Source: Oscillatoriales cyanobacterium
GTDB lineage: Bacteria > Cyanobacteriota > Cyanobacteriia > Cyanobacteriales > Microcoleaceae
Length of the DNA: 64,000 nt
NCBI GenBank assembly: GCA_004292955.1
Contig: RDXX01000009.1
Span: 310,001-374,000, forward strand
Reading direction: 5' to 3'
The position numbers and the translations under genes are program-made. The notes beneath the pieces were generated by a model, which was given only the letters and a program-made list of their open reading frames with translations, was not told the origin of the DNA and did not search any database. Shown in pieces: positions 42,827 to 51,462 of the stretch (the first letter of the stretch is position 1; every line of letters begins with the position of its first letter).

Positions 42827-43605
42827 AAAGAAACTCGCGCATAACGCAAATAGGTACTAATCGGAATTCCCCAACTAGAATTAACCATGAGTTCCAACAT
42901 TGCTCCCGATGGCTCAGTTCCATCCTCAAAGGCATAAATTCCAAAATCTGGATCGCCGTTCTTCATCCGACCATTAATCCCAATTAAAAGCCCCCGATCG
43001 TTAAAAATTGGCCCGCCGCTCATCCCTACAGCAATATCATTTGTGTATCCCAAACGATATCCTTGAGCGAGGGATTTTGGTGGCAGCACCGATACAGCAC
43101 CTTGGGTAAATCTAAATGCCCGAATTCCTTGCTCGAAAGTAGTTGTTAAACTGCGGCCCCGATACATCGGAAATCCGGCGGCAAATACGGGTTCTCCTAC
43201 TCTTAATAAATCAGTGCTAATTTGGGCGACTTGATAGGTGTTGGAACTGCGAAATTGGACGATCGCCAAATCGGCATTTCCCAACTGTCTCGGAGCACCC
43301 AGCAGCCGATAACGCTCACCGTCCGGGGCGATCGCGGTATGCTGCTGGCTGAAACCGACAACGTGCCAATTTGTCAGCACCGTGTAAACTTGACCCTGCC
43401 GCTGGACGATCGCCCCGGAACCTGAAGCATCAGGCGTTAAAATACGTACCGTCGTTAGCTTTGCCAACCTTTCAACATCGGCATTTTGAGCATCAGTAAC
43501 GGGAGAATTTGCGCTAACTGGTTGGGCAATAACGCTGCAACTAGCTGGAAAAATACTCAGCACAACCGCACAAACTCCCGTCAGTCCCAGTCTTCGCAAA
43601 TTCAT
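42823..43605 (-). CDS. Exported trypsin-like serine protease
   Basis: A 260-residue protein from the ATG at 43603-43605 (MNLRRLGLTGVCAVVLSIFP), with AAGG about 5 nt upstream and a signal peptide ending near SCSVIAQ. The triad is His in YTVLTNWHVVG, Asp in LGNADLAIVQF and Ser in IAVGMSGGPIFNDRGLLIG. The start is only 4 nt after the COP23 stop, so the two genes are translationally linked. It resembles the next protease (41752-42657), from which a repeat-filled 165-nt gap divides it. The last codons overlap a dispersed repeat. The substrate is unknown. Confidence 0.83.
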   Translation of the reverse strand: MNLRRLGLTGVCAVVLSIFPASCSVIAQPVSANSPVTDAQNADVERLAKLTTVRILTPDASGSGAIVQRQGQVYTVLTNWHVVGFSQQHTAIAPDGERYRLLGAPRQLGNADLAIVQFRSSNTYQVAQISTDLLRVGEPVFAAGFPMYRGRSLTTTFEQGIRAFRFTQGAVSVLPPKSLAQGYRLGYTNDIAVGMSGGPIFNDRGLLIGINGRMKNGDPDFGIYAFEDGTEPSGAMLELMVNSSWGIPISTYLRYARVSL

Positions 43606-43609
43606 CACC

Positions 43610-44233
43610 TTAAAGCTCCCGCGATCCGGCACCAGTGCTCGGTTGGGTGGGGGCTACTCGCGGTTGCCCTGATGCGGGTTTTGGCGCAGCTACGGGCGCG
43701 ATCGTACTTCCCTCGTCCCCCAACCTGCCGCTGACATCAATGAACGGAATACTGTCTTTGCTTTCAGACAGAGAAGGCGCACCCGCTTGTCCCTCCCGCC
43801 AAGCCAAGAGATTATTCAGTGTTTTCACTGCATCTTGATTCGGTTTCAGTGTAAATATCAATCCTTGGCAGCGGCCATTTACTTGGCTGGCAGTGCAAAC
43901 CACTCGCTGTCCGTTCATTAGCCCTACAGTGATGAACTTAAGCTCTTTGTTACTGCGGAAAGTTTCCAGGCGACTGCTCACCTCGCGACAACGAGTCGCA
44001 GGATCGTACCCAGCACCGGAGAAATCATTAGAAACCCACCGAATCCAAGGTTCTCGATTTCCCTGTACGTTTTGATACATCGTAATCGGCACACCGCTTG
44101 AATTGTCGCACCAAAAACCGCGCTGTCCCGGTGCCGGTTGACTTTGAGCGGGTTTAGCGCTTAAAGATACGCTGCTAAGGGCGATCGCGATCGCCCCTAC
44201 TGTCAAAGCAGTCATTGATTGCCATTTGCTCAT
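43610..44233 (-). CDS. COP23-domain exported protein
   Basis: A 207-residue protein with a signal peptide (MSKWQSMTALTVGAIAIALS, then SVSLSAKPAQSQ). The domain has FWCDNSSGVPITMYQN, then PWIRWVSNDFSGAGYDPATR, CREVSSRLETF, FITVGLMNGQRVVCTASQVN and GRCQGLIFTLKPNQDAVKTL. This is the pattern of COP23, first described as a circadian-oscillating membrane protein of cyanobacteria. Four cysteines are conserved. A Pro/Ala-rich C-terminal tail follows. It is the first of six same-strand exported-protein genes and overlaps nothing; the next gene starts 4 nt later. The function of COP23 is not known. Confidence 0.8.
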   Translation of the reverse strand: MSKWQSMTALTVGAIAIALSSVSLSAKPAQSQPAPGQRGFWCDNSSGVPITMYQNVQGNREPWIRWVSNDFSGAGYDPATRCREVSSRLETFRSNKELKFITVGLMNGQRVVCTASQVNGRCQGLIFTLKPNQDAVKTLNNLLAWREGQAGAPSLSESKDSIPFIDVSGRLGDEGSTIAPVAAPKPASGQPRVAPTQPSTGAGSREL

Positions 44234-44663
44234 GATTATTAACTTCTCTCAAAAAACTAATTATTTGCCAATAAACAACAAGCCGGAAAAGTGACAAATG
44301 CGATCGCACGGATCGCCTGCTGCCATTTCCCCAGCCCCGCGAAACTCACATCCGTCACAGACTAGGTTTTATGTCACCTATATTCAGTTGATTCAAACTT
44401 TAATGCTGTCAGCCCTCACAGCCGTACAGTCTAGATGCACTTTAGGGTTGAAAAACCCTAAAATGATATTTTACATCATTCTCTTCTATTTATCAATACC
44501 CCAATGCAAAAATTTTATTAGCGATCGCCCTCGGTTGAAAAACCCCATTTATTTAGCAGATCCCGGTAAGGAAACAGCAATGCCACGTCCCTACAGATAT
44601 CGCGTAAAATCTAGCTGTTAGCGTGTTTAACCTGACGGATTAGCGTAATAGCCCGATCGCACT
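44234..44663. other. Intergenic region upstream of the exported-protein block
   Basis: No gene is convincing. A degraded dispersed repeat (CAATGCCACGTCCCTACAGA) lies near 44578-44600, and a short AGGGTTGAAAAACCCT hairpin near 44448-44463. The promoter of the COP23-led block should lie at the left of this stretch. Confidence 0.5.
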
Positions 44664-44984
44664 TTACCTTCTCGACTTCCACTCCTCAACATCTTCATCA
44701 GTAATAAAATACCGATAATGAGTCGAACCCTTAACAGTAGTTACCCGAATCAAATTTTTCTTCTCCCTCTCACTCTCAATAGTCACCTCTCCAAACCCAG
44801 TTTTTTCCCAAGTTTCCGACAGAATGTCCTCGATTTTATCAAAAACCAGATTAATCGGATTATCCCTACTTTCTCGCCCCGATCGCATATCTGTTTCCAC
44901 CTTCTGACTGGACTTAGATTTACTATTACTGTCTCCCGCTTTCTCAGCCCGATCGCCCGCAGCATCATTTGACACAAACCCCAT
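44664..44984 (-). CDS. Small hypothetical protein (106 aa)
   Basis: A soluble protein with a polar, disordered-looking N-terminus (NDAAGDRAEKAGDSNSKSKS) and a compact C-terminal part (INLVFDKIEDILSETWEKTG, FGEVTIESEREKKNLIRVTT, VKGSTHYRYFITDEDVEEWK). The last part has a strand-strand-helix look. I do not recognise a family. Regular protein-like composition in the C-terminal half is the main support. Confidence 0.5.
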   Translation of the reverse strand: MGFVSNDAAGDRAEKAGDSNSKSKSSQKVETDMRSGRESRDNPINLVFDKIEDILSETWEKTGFGEVTIESEREKKNLIRVTTVKGSTHYRYFITDEDVEEWKSRR

Positions 44985-45431
44985 AGCTTTTTCCTCCCCA
45001 AACTTCAGCTTCTATAGGTATTTAGGAAAAAGCCTTCTATTTTTACGCATATTGGCAGGTTTTGTAACAATAATTTACACCATCGCCCCCAGCGCCATTC
45101 ATACATAGTCAGGTACAATACGTGCGATCGCAATCAGTACGTCCGCCATTAGCAATTCCCAGTATTTGTATCGGAATTATCAAAACATATCTTATCTACC
45201 AGAAACTCCATACTTCCTACCTCTAAGGTCGATTTGAGACTAGAGATTTGAGACAAGAAATTTGAGATTTCCTTCACAGCCTCTACTAAATGCTTGAACC
45301 GAGCACTAAAAAAATTGCTTAACCATCGACAATAGAGATTTATACTTGTTTTTTGGACGGCACGTTAACATTGTGTCCCTCGCCATTTAAACTTGATCTA
45401 GCCTAACTATCCCAAGGAACACAAAAAAATA
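44985..45431. other. Upstream region of glgA
   Basis: About 450 nt with no gene. A GAGACTAGAGATTTGAGACA type heptamer-like tract occurs near 45235-45268. AAGGAA lies 11 nt before the glgA start as a likely ribosome-binding site. Confidence 0.5.
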
Positions 45432-46859
45432 ATGCGAATTTTATTTGTATCCGCCGAAGCAGCACCCCTAGCCAAAGTGGGCGGTATGGGCGATGTCGTC
45501 GGCGCTTTGCCTAAATTTCTGCGCCGCATGGGTCACGATGTCCGCATCTTCATGCCCTACTACGGCTTCGTCCCCGACAAAATGGACGTTCCCAAAAAAC
45601 CTGTTTGGAATGGGGCGGCCATGTTCCAAAGCTTCTCCGTCTTTGAAACTCTTTTGCCGGGAACCGATGTACCTTTATACTTATTGCAACATCCATCTTT
45701 CTTACCACGCCGGGTTTACGGCGGCGTCGATGAAGATTGGCGGTTCACTTTCTTTGCCAATGCTGCCGCTGAATTTGCCTGGAATCACTGGAAACCACAA
45801 ATTATGCACTGTCACGACTGGCATACGGGGATGATACCTGTTTGGATGAAGCAAGACCCCGATATCAGCACAGTTTTTACTATTCACAATTTAGCTTATC
45901 AAGGGCCGTGGCGCTGGCGTTTGGATCAGATGACTTGGTGCCCTTGGTATATGCAAGGTCACAATACAATGGCTGCGGCTGTACAGTTTGCCGATCGCGT
46001 AAATACAGTTTCGCCCACCTACGCCGAACAAATCAAAACCCCAGCCTATGGGGAAACTTTGGAAGGTTTGCTATCTTTCCTCGGCGGCAAAGTATCAGGT
46101 ATTTTGAACGGAATTGATACAGAATCTTACAACCCAGAAACTGACAAGTACCTCCACCAACAATTCAGTGTTGATACTATTGACAAGCGCCCAGTTAACA
46201 AAATTGCGCTGCAAGAAGAAGTCGGTTTGGAAGTGAATAAAAATGCCCTGTTAATCGGCATGGTGACGCGGCTAGTAGAACAGAAGGGGCTGGATTTGAT
46301 CATTCAAATGCTCGATCGCTTCATGGCCTATACCGACGCTCAGTTTATTGTACTCGGAACTGGCGATCGCTACTACGAAACCCAACTCTGGCAAATGACC
46401 GCCCGCTATCCCGGCCGAATGTCCACCCAATTACTCTACAACGACGCCCTCTCCCGCCGCATTTACGCAGGCTGCGACACCTTCCTGATGCCCAGCCGTT
46501 TCGAGCCCTGCGGCATCAGCCAAATGCTCGCCCTCCGCTACGGTTGCGTCCCAATGGTGCGCCGCACCGGCGGTTTAGTCGATACTGTATCTCACAACGA
46601 CCCGATTAATGATACCGGCACAGGTTACTGTTTCGATCGCTACGAACCCCTCGACTTATTCACCTGCATGATCCGAACATGGGAAGGTTTCCGCTACAAA
46701 GATAAGTGGAAAGAACTGCAAAAGCGCGGCATGAAAGAAGATTTTGGCTGGGACATTTCTGCCAGAAAATATGTCAACTTGTACAGCGAAATTCTCGGCA
46801 TCTCACCAGACGAAATCGCACCGGAACCGGAAACCGAATTAATCATTGGTAAAGGTTAA
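45432..46859 (+). CDS. glgA: Glycogen synthase
   Basis: A 475-residue GT5 glycosyltransferase that extends alpha-1,4-glucan from ADP-glucose. The N-terminus [20 protein letters not shown] contains the KVGGMGD motif that binds ADP-glucose. [19 protein letters not shown] and [20 protein letters not shown] are family landmarks, and [20 protein letters not shown] with [11 protein letters not shown] forms the C-terminal catalytic region with the conserved Glu and Cys. The length is normal for bacterial GlgA; cyanobacteria often have two forms and I cannot tell which this is. It is a single gene, followed by a 61-bp palindromic element. A GH57 alpha-glucan enzyme lies 9 kb away. Confidence 0.95.
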   Translation: MRILFVSAEAAPLAKVGGMGDVVGALPKFLRRMGHDVRIFMPYYGFVPDKMDVPKKPVWNGAAMFQSFSVFETLLPGTDVPLYLLQHPSFLPRRVYGGVDEDWRFTFFANAAAEFAWNHWKPQIMHCHDWHTGMIPVWMKQDPDISTVFTIHNLAYQGPWRWRLDQMTWCPWYMQGHNTMAAAVQFADRVNTVSPTYAEQIKTPAYGETLEGLLSFLGGKVSGILNGIDTESYNPETDKYLHQQFSVDTIDKRPVNKIALQEEVGLEVNKNALLIGMVTRLVEQKGLDLIIQMLDRFMAYTDAQFIVLGTGDRYYETQLWQMTARYPGRMSTQLLYNDALSRRIYAGCDTFLMPSRFEPCGISQMLALRYGCVPMVRRTGGLVDTVSHNDPINDTGTGYCFDRYEPLDLFTCMIRTWEGFRYKDKWKELQKRGMKEDFGWDISARKYVNLYSEILGISPDEIAPEPETELIIGKG

Positions 46860-46870
46860 TCTCTTTCTTT

Positions 46871-46931
46871 GTAGGGTGCGTCAGGCGTTATTGTCGCTTT
46901 AATGAGTAGGATATTTGCTGACGCACCCTAC
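46871..46931. repeat. 61-bp element with perfect 14-bp terminal inverted repeats
   Basis: GTAGGGTGCGTCAG (46871-46884) and CTGACGCACCCTAC (46918-46931) bound a 33-nt core. It lies 11 nt after the glgA stop. It resembles a widespread GTAGGGTGCGTC palindromic repeat and may also act as terminator. Confidence 0.8.
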
Positions 46932-46970
46932 AGTAACTGTAATAGTGAAGTTGATTCACGTCCGCATCAT

Positions 46971-47031
46971 CACCAATTACCAATTACCAATTACCAATGC
47001 CCAATGCCCAATGCCCAATGCCCAATTCCCA
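46971..47031. repeat. ACCAATT then CCCAATG heptamer tract
   Basis: Three or four ACCAATT units followed by four CCCAATG units and CCCAATT. It ends at the stop codon of the DUF1824 gene. Confidence 0.85.
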
Positions 47032-47032
47032 A

Positions 47033-47461
47033 TTAATCAACAAATACATCCAAAGGTAAATGACCGTAAGTCCCGCTAACTCCACCTTCTTCAGAAGATT
47101 GGCACGATACTAACACGCCCCGATAAGTTCCAGGATAGCCATCAACATAATACGAACCCTTCAAAGTATTGAACTTAATATAAACCGAACCAGTAAATGC
47201 AGCAAAAGCGCTTGGATCTAAAACAGGATCATATCCCAAAGCCTTCAAATAAGTTGCTAAAGCTGCAAAACCCTCATCCGTCGAAGTCGCGCAAACTCCC
47301 AGCATTTGGTAATCCGACAAACTTGCTACCAGCAAAATCGCTTCACGCAGCGCCTGTTTTTCCAGCGGCGATGCTACAGATTGCATATCCAGACAAGTGA
47401 AATCTTTGAGGATTTGCTGTGCTGCTTCTACAGTTAGGGTAGTCGGGTTTTGAGTAGACAT
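47033..47461 (-). CDS. DUF1824 family protein
   Basis: A 142-residue protein from the ATG at 47459-47461 (MSTQNPTTLTVEAAQQILKD); a TTG 7 codons upstream is possible. The family pattern is clear: ILKDFTCLDMQSVASPLEKQ, ALREAILLVASLSDYQMLGV, CATSTDEGFAALATYLKALG, YDPVLDPSAFAAFTGSVYIK and YYVDGYPGTYRGVLVSCQSS. DUF1824 is confined to cyanobacteria and plastid-bearing relatives and has no known reaction. There is no signal peptide. A heptamer tract adjoins its stop codon. Confidence 0.85.
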   Translation of the reverse strand: MSTQNPTTLTVEAAQQILKDFTCLDMQSVASPLEKQALREAILLVASLSDYQMLGVCATSTDEGFAALATYLKALGYDPVLDPSAFAAFTGSVYIKFNTLKGSYYVDGYPGTYRGVLVSCQSSEEGGVSGTYGHLPLDVFVD

Positions 47462-47824
47462 CAATTGCTCTGATATTTCCAAAAAGTACGATCGACACTC
47501 GGGTATTCGTCAGTCGATTTTAGATTTTAGATTTTAGATTTTAGATTGACTCCATAGATGAATCTGGGAGATCCAACCAAAGTCTAAATTTGGGGAATCT
47601 TTACGACTCCTGTCAAGGGCTTGCATCCCTATCCAGGTGAGGTCAACGGATTTCTGCCATTGCAACCCTCGATCGACAGCCGTAACACTCGCGCCAGCCC
47701 CGATTATAACGCATTTTGGGTTCTCGGAAGCATTTTGGGCGATCGGCTTACGGCATCCACACTCTACCTAGATTCCAAAGAAATACCAAAAAAAATGTCA
47801 AGTTAGCTGAATTTGCCTCTATTA
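47462..47824. other. Divergent intergenic region, DUF1824 to deacetylase
   Basis: Contains a TTTTAGA heptamer run (about 47517-47547). Nothing else was recognised; both promoters must lie here. Confidence 0.5.
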
Positions 47825-48799
47825 ATGGTAGAGGTAAAAAGCACACAACTTGGTAAAGAAAGTATGAGCTTCGAGCAATTGTTAGAAAACATAAAATTCC
47901 TGGAAAATTTTCTTTTTAGACTGCTACACAAAGTCAAACTGATTTACTTATTGGTGATATTTGCCATCAGTATAGGTATTTCTGGCTGGACAGTAGAATC
48001 TAACTTCACCAGAATCCCTATAATCGGTTTTCACAACATTGTAGACACTCGCAATCCCGCCGACTTACCACCTCGGAGGCTCGCTTTTCCCACTAACTAC
48101 ACCAAACAAGACTTGTCAGTATTTTTAGAATATCTAATTAAAGAAAACTATTGGTTTTTATCATCTCAAGACTTGTACGTATACTTTATTGACAAGTCGC
48201 AGCCAATACCCGCTAAAAATCTCGGTCAAAAACCAATCATGATAACCTTTGACGACGGCTACAAAGGCGTTCATGAAAATGCACTTCCAATATTAGAAAA
48301 GTTGTCTGTAACCAACAAAGAAAAGGGTAAATTTGTGTTATTTGTCAACCCTCACTTTTTAGGTATTGATATGGGCAAAGATTTTTTAGCACACACTACT
48401 TGCAACGATTTAAGAGATGGATATCAAAAAGGTTTTTATGACATTCAGTCACACGGTTTTACTCACAAAGACTTAACTAAGGTGAGCGGAAAAGAATTAG
48501 AATTTGAAATTGCAAAATCTAAGTTAGAGTTGAGAAAATGTCTGGGGGATTTAGACAAAAATAAAGTTATCGGCGCTCACATCGCCTATCCCTACGGCGC
48601 ATCAGACTCGGAAGTGGAAGATATTTTGCCTAAATATCATTTAAGTGGCTTTTTGTACAATGACCATTTATTTAGAGTAAACCGACTGGAAAATAACTAC
48701 CGCATCTCTCGCATCACTGTCGATAAAAATACGTCGCCTACAGATTTAATTAGGATAGCCAAAAGAGCTTCTACTTTGAGAAAGAAAGAGTGGCTTTAG
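47825..48799 (+). CDS. Polysaccharide deacetylase family protein
   Basis: About 324 residues from the ATG at 47825; the ATG at 47864 (MSFEQLLENIKF) is as likely. One membrane segment (VKLIYLLVIFAISIGISGWT) near the N-terminus is followed by the NodB-type domain. Motif 1 is KPIMITFDDGYKGVHENALP with the catalytic base and metal Asp. Motif 2 is DIQSHGFTHKDL with the metal histidines, and IAYPYGASDSEVEDIL is motif 3. The domain removes acetyl groups from polysaccharides such as peptidoglycan or exopolysaccharide; the substrate is not evident. The anchor and outward-facing domain imply action in the envelope. It is a single gene, followed by a MITE-like element. Confidence 0.82.
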   Translation: MVEVKSTQLGKESMSFEQLLENIKFLENFLFRLLHKVKLIYLLVIFAISIGISGWTVESNFTRIPIIGFHNIVDTRNPADLPPRRLAFPTNYTKQDLSVFLEYLIKENYWFLSSQDLYVYFIDKSQPIPAKNLGQKPIMITFDDGYKGVHENALPILEKLSVTNKEKGKFVLFVNPHFLGIDMGKDFLAHTTCNDLRDGYQKGFYDIQSHGFTHKDLTKVSGKELEFEIAKSKLELRKCLGDLDKNKVIGAHIAYPYGASDSEVEDILPKYHLSGFLYNDHLFRVNRLENNYRISRITVDKNTSPTDLIRIAKRASTLRKKEWL

Positions 48800-48895
48800 G
48801 CAGCATTTCGGGTTTTTATATCTCTTTGATTGGGCGAGTTGATGTATCCCCAGAGCCACTGAGGCGCGCGTCTATTGTGTCATCTGGAAAACAAA

Positions 48896-48992
48896 CTATA
48901 GCGGTTCTTAATCGTGGTTAGGTATCCCCGATGCCCTGTTTGGCCGATGCCCCATGCCCATGAGTACCTCATCTTTCTGAGAAAGGCTATAG
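48896..48992. mobile_element. MITE-like element with TATAGC ends, copy 1
   Basis: CTATAGCGGTTCTTAATCG at the left, and ACCTCATCTTTCTGAGAAAG then GCTATAG at the right. The ends are imperfect inverted repeats of about 20 bp, and the right end is nearly identical to that of 61880-61987. No coding content. Confidence 0.65.
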
Positions 48993-49016
48993 TAGTTTTT
49001 ACCGGTGTTTTCACGT

Positions 49017-49787
49017 TTAGATCAGTCCGCGTTTTTTCAGCTTTGCTAGCGCATCTTCAGCCGCATTTTTCTCAGCATCTTTCTTGCTTTTACCTTTACC
49101 TTCTCCATAGGATTTGTCTCCAACATAAACTTGAGCGAGAAATTCGGGCTGATGGGGCGTTCCTCCTGCTTGGACTGTCACGTATTTGGGCGGAGTCGTG
49201 TCACCGTTGGCTTGTACCCATTCTTGAAAGCGGTTTTTCGAGTCTACAGTCGATCGCGTTTCCACCACATTGTCGGGAACAGAATCAAACATTTGCCATA
49301 CAAACTCACGAACTTTGTCCATATTTTCGGTGTCGAGATAGTAAGCGCCAATGAATGCTTCAAAGGTGCTGCTGAGCAAATTTGGATTAGTAATTCCACC
49401 TTCTCGATAAGCTCCTTTGCCGAGCCGCATTTTTAAGTCTAAACTGATTTCAGTAGCAAATCTGGCTAATTGTTTTTCATCTACCAATGCAGAACGTCGG
49501 CGAGTCATTTGATCTTCTCCCATTTCTGGGTGACGCTGATAGAGATATTCGCCGCTGAGAAATGTCAGCAAAGCATCGCCGAGAAATTCTAAGCGTTCGT
49601 TGTCTGCTTCGCGGAATGTGGGGTTTTCGTTGACGTAGGAACGGTGGGTTAGTGCTTGGCGCAGCAGTTTTTCATTGTTGAATTGGGGAATCGTTATTTG
49701 GAGTTCTTGTGTTTGATTAGTTGATGGCATGGGAGTTTGATAATTGTTATTGATTTTGGAGTTTCTTGTTGTTATGTTGGCGGACAT
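49017..49787 (-). CDS. rnc: Ribonuclease III
   Basis: A 256-residue double-strand RNA endonuclease; a later ATG at 49728-49730 would remove 19 poorly conserved residues. The catalytic domain has NERLEFLGDALLTFLSGEYL, the RNase III signature with the conserved acids, and STFEAFIGAYYLDTENMDKV, with the second acidic pair. The C-terminal dsRNA-binding domain spans KNRFQEWVQANGDTTPPKYV to KDAEKNAAEDALAKLKKRGL. It processes rRNA precursors and structured mRNAs. A NYN-domain RNase gene lies 93 nt upstream on the same strand, so the two may be co-transcribed. Confidence 0.94.
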   Translation of the reverse strand: MSANITTRNSKINNNYQTPMPSTNQTQELQITIPQFNNEKLLRQALTHRSYVNENPTFREADNERLEFLGDALLTFLSGEYLYQRHPEMGEDQMTRRRSALVDEKQLARFATEISLDLKMRLGKGAYREGGITNPNLLSSTFEAFIGAYYLDTENMDKVREFVWQMFDSVPDNVVETRSTVDSKNRFQEWVQANGDTTPPKYVTVQAGGTPHQPEFLAQVYVGDKSYGEGKGKSKKDAEKNAAEDALAKLKKRGLI

Positions 49788-49880
49788 GAAAGAGCCGCAG
49801 ATGGCGGTTGGTTTGGAGAATTTAGTTTATCAAATAAACTAGATTTTTGCTATCTGCGGCGGGGTAAATGTCGAGGTTGT

Positions 49881-50378
49881 TTATGCTGTGACTTTGTAAG
49901 TCTCGATCGACTTTGGCAATTCATCGATCAAGTAAAATCTATCTGCAAGCTTTTTGAGATTGTGACTATCATTACCTTTGCGGGCAACAATTATTACCTT
50001 CTTCCCCTTTTCATGCAGCTTCTGAATCAAAATCTCACCGTAGCCGTCTCCAGAGACAATAATAAATGTGTGTGGGTATAGGCTACTTGAAGCCTCACTA
50101 AAGCAGTCTGCTGACAAATGAAAGTCTACAGCATTTTTAATGTTTTGGGATACATGAAAACATTCAAAATTTTGAGAGCGCAAATTTACTTGTGCTGCCT
50201 TATTTTGTTGTTGCCAATTATCGTAAACTTTGCGGTTAACTACATATCCAAATTTATTAGCCAAGAGCAATAAATCTGGGGATAGTTTTAAGGTTGGGAT
50301 GTTTTGATAATCCCAATAAATGGAAACTAAAGCTTGCTGTTGGTAGATTAATCCATTTGAGGTTCGATGAGTGTCCAT
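49881..50378 (-). CDS. NYN-domain (PIN-like) RNase candidate
   Basis: About 165 residues from the ATG at 50376-50378, with AGGA 11 nt upstream; a longer reading carries an unlikely Cys-rich leader. The NYN fold acids are visible: Asp in LVSIYWDYQNIP, Asp in KNAVDFHLSADCF, and Asp in TFIIVSGDGYGEILIQKLHE. KKVIIVARKGNDSHNLKKLA is the usual next strand and helix, and DRFYLIDELPKS the last strand. NYN proteins are predicted or known RNases and some act in RNA decay. It precedes rnc on the same strand. Its upstream region contains a 200-bp palindromic element. Confidence 0.75.
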   Translation of the reverse strand: MDTHRTSNGLIYQQQALVSIYWDYQNIPTLKLSPDLLLLANKFGYVVNRKVYDNWQQQNKAAQVNLRSQNFECFHVSQNIKNAVDFHLSADCFSEASSSLYPHTFIIVSGDGYGEILIQKLHEKGKKVIIVARKGNDSHNLKKLADRFYLIDELPKSIETYKVTA

Positions 50379-50530
50379 TTGAGTAATTCCTAAAATTTGG
50401 TGGGCTGGACAGCCTCGACATATCACGCATCTAGCATTAATGGAGTGTTGTCTGTGGATTTGCTCAAAAATGAACATCTCGGCACAAGACAATCTGTTAC
50501 CATAAAACACTTTGATTTTGTAGGGATTTG

Positions 50531-50730
50531 ATTAGCGTCTTAGCTACAGGGTTGATAGAACTGTAACGAGCTTAGTAGCAGCCCGTTGAAGGGAAATCTA
50601 ACTCTATAATGTTTCGATTTATGTCAAGCTTGTATTAACTTGTTAAAACGACATTAGACTTAATTTCCGCTCAACGGGATTCTAGAAACTTGCTACAGTT
50701 CTATCAACCGTGCAGCTAAGACGACTCAAT
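50531..50730. mobile_element. ~200-bp near-palindromic element
   Basis: The left arm CGTCTTAGCTACAGGGTTGA, TAGAACTGTA (from 50536), then AGCCCGTTGAAGGGAAAT. The right arm read backwards gives CGTCTTAGCTGCACGGTTGA, TAGAACTGTA, then ATCCCGTTGAGCGGAAAT. The arms match over about 70 nt each, with a 45-nt AT-rich centre. A MITE, or an RNA that folds into one long hairpin, fits. No open reading frame lies within. Confidence 0.7.
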
Positions 50731-50903
50731 CAACATTCCTTAATTTTGAATGCGATATTTAGTTTTAGCTCTGCCTTTAATCTAGCTTTTTGAATTTTTG
50801 ATGTCAAGTATTTAGTAAAAATTATTTTTCTGACATTCTTAGACCTCTGAGCAATATTTTCGTGAACCTGACACCGATCGCAAGTTACGCGCTTGCGACA
50901 AGA

Positions 50904-50971
50904 GTGAAACCCCGTTTCTACGAGATTTGGCGACTACTCACAGAACATATCGGGAGAAACCCGGTTTCTCA
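50904..50971. repeat. AGAAACCCGGTTTCT-family dispersed repeat
   Basis: GTGAAACCCCGTTTCTACGA at the left, and GGGAGAAACCCGGTTTCTCA at the right; both ends contain the GAAACC(C)GGTTTC palindrome. A related palindrome lies at 19774-19806. Confidence 0.65.
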
Positions 50972-51042
50972 CCCCCGTGCGATCGCCCACAAGCCCCTCT
51001 ACACGTCGATTCATCCTGCTGACAAGCAGCATTTGAAAAATA

Positions 51043-51060
51043 AATGTAAAAATATGTTGC
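51043..51060 (-). promoter_or_regulatory. HLR1-like box upstream of hli
   Basis: On the minus strand: GCAACATATTTTTACATT, which agrees at 16 of 18 positions with the HLR1 consensus (two TTACA half-sites 5-6 nt apart) bound by RpaB in high-light-responsive promoters. It lies about 65 nt before the hli start codon. The opposite orientation and the two mismatches keep this tentative. Confidence 0.4.
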
Positions 51061-51123
51061 AATGTTTCTTTCGCTATGTTAAGTTTAGTTACATAAGGTT
51101 GAAATACAACGAGGTTTATGGTC

Positions 51124-51267
51124 ATGGAAAACAAAGACGCAAAAGTAGGCTTCACCGAGTTCGCTGAAACCTGGAACGGTCGTTTGGCAATGCTAGGCTT
51201 TGCGATCGGCTTAGCTACCGAATTCCTCACCGGTCAAGGCATTCTCTCTCAAATCGGTTTGATGTAA
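51124..51267 (+). CDS. hli: High-light-inducible one-helix protein (Hlip/SCP)
   Basis: A 47-residue protein, MENKDAKVGFTEFAETWNGR, then LAMLGFAIGLATEFLTGQGI and LSQIGLM. It carries the chlorophyll-binding motif E-x-x-N-G-R-L-A-M-L-G-F (ETWNGRLAMLGF) within its single thylakoid membrane helix. Hlips bind chlorophyll and carotenoid and protect photosystem assembly under strong light. The ATG at 51124 has GAGG 9 nt upstream; a nearer ATG at 51118 would be only 3 nt from it. A perfect terminator hairpin follows and an HLR1-like box precedes, both consistent with a short light-stress transcript. Confidence 0.92.
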   Translation: MENKDAKVGFTEFAETWNGRLAMLGFAIGLATEFLTGQGILSQIGLM

Positions 51268-51345
51268 TCAGCTTAACTCCATACAAGAGCTGTAATTTGT
51301 GGGGGCGATCGACCCCCTTACAAGTGCGATCGCCCGCACGCAAAT

Positions 51346-51380
51346 AAGTCCCTTCACTCACAGTGAAGGGACTTTTGCAT
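51346..51380 (+). terminator. Rho-independent terminator of hli
   Basis: AAGTCCCTTCACT (51346-51358) pairs perfectly with AGTGAAGGGACTT (51362-51374) around a 3-nt loop, followed by TTGCATTTTTT. It lies 79 nt after the hli stop. Confidence 0.88.
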
Positions 51381-51462
51381 TTTTTATTAAAAAGTCAAAC
51401 CGATGGCACAATCAAAAAACTTTTTCGTCTCAATATTTATCGTCAGTCAAACTCGATCTTTC

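Noticed and set aside
44298-44621. Plus-strand frame upstream of the COP23 block
   Set aside because: It is built of degraded repeat sequence and shows no domain or ribosome-binding site.
50862-51167. An open frame covering the hli upstream region
   Set aside because: It overlaps a dispersed repeat and the hli start in another frame and has no protein-like features.
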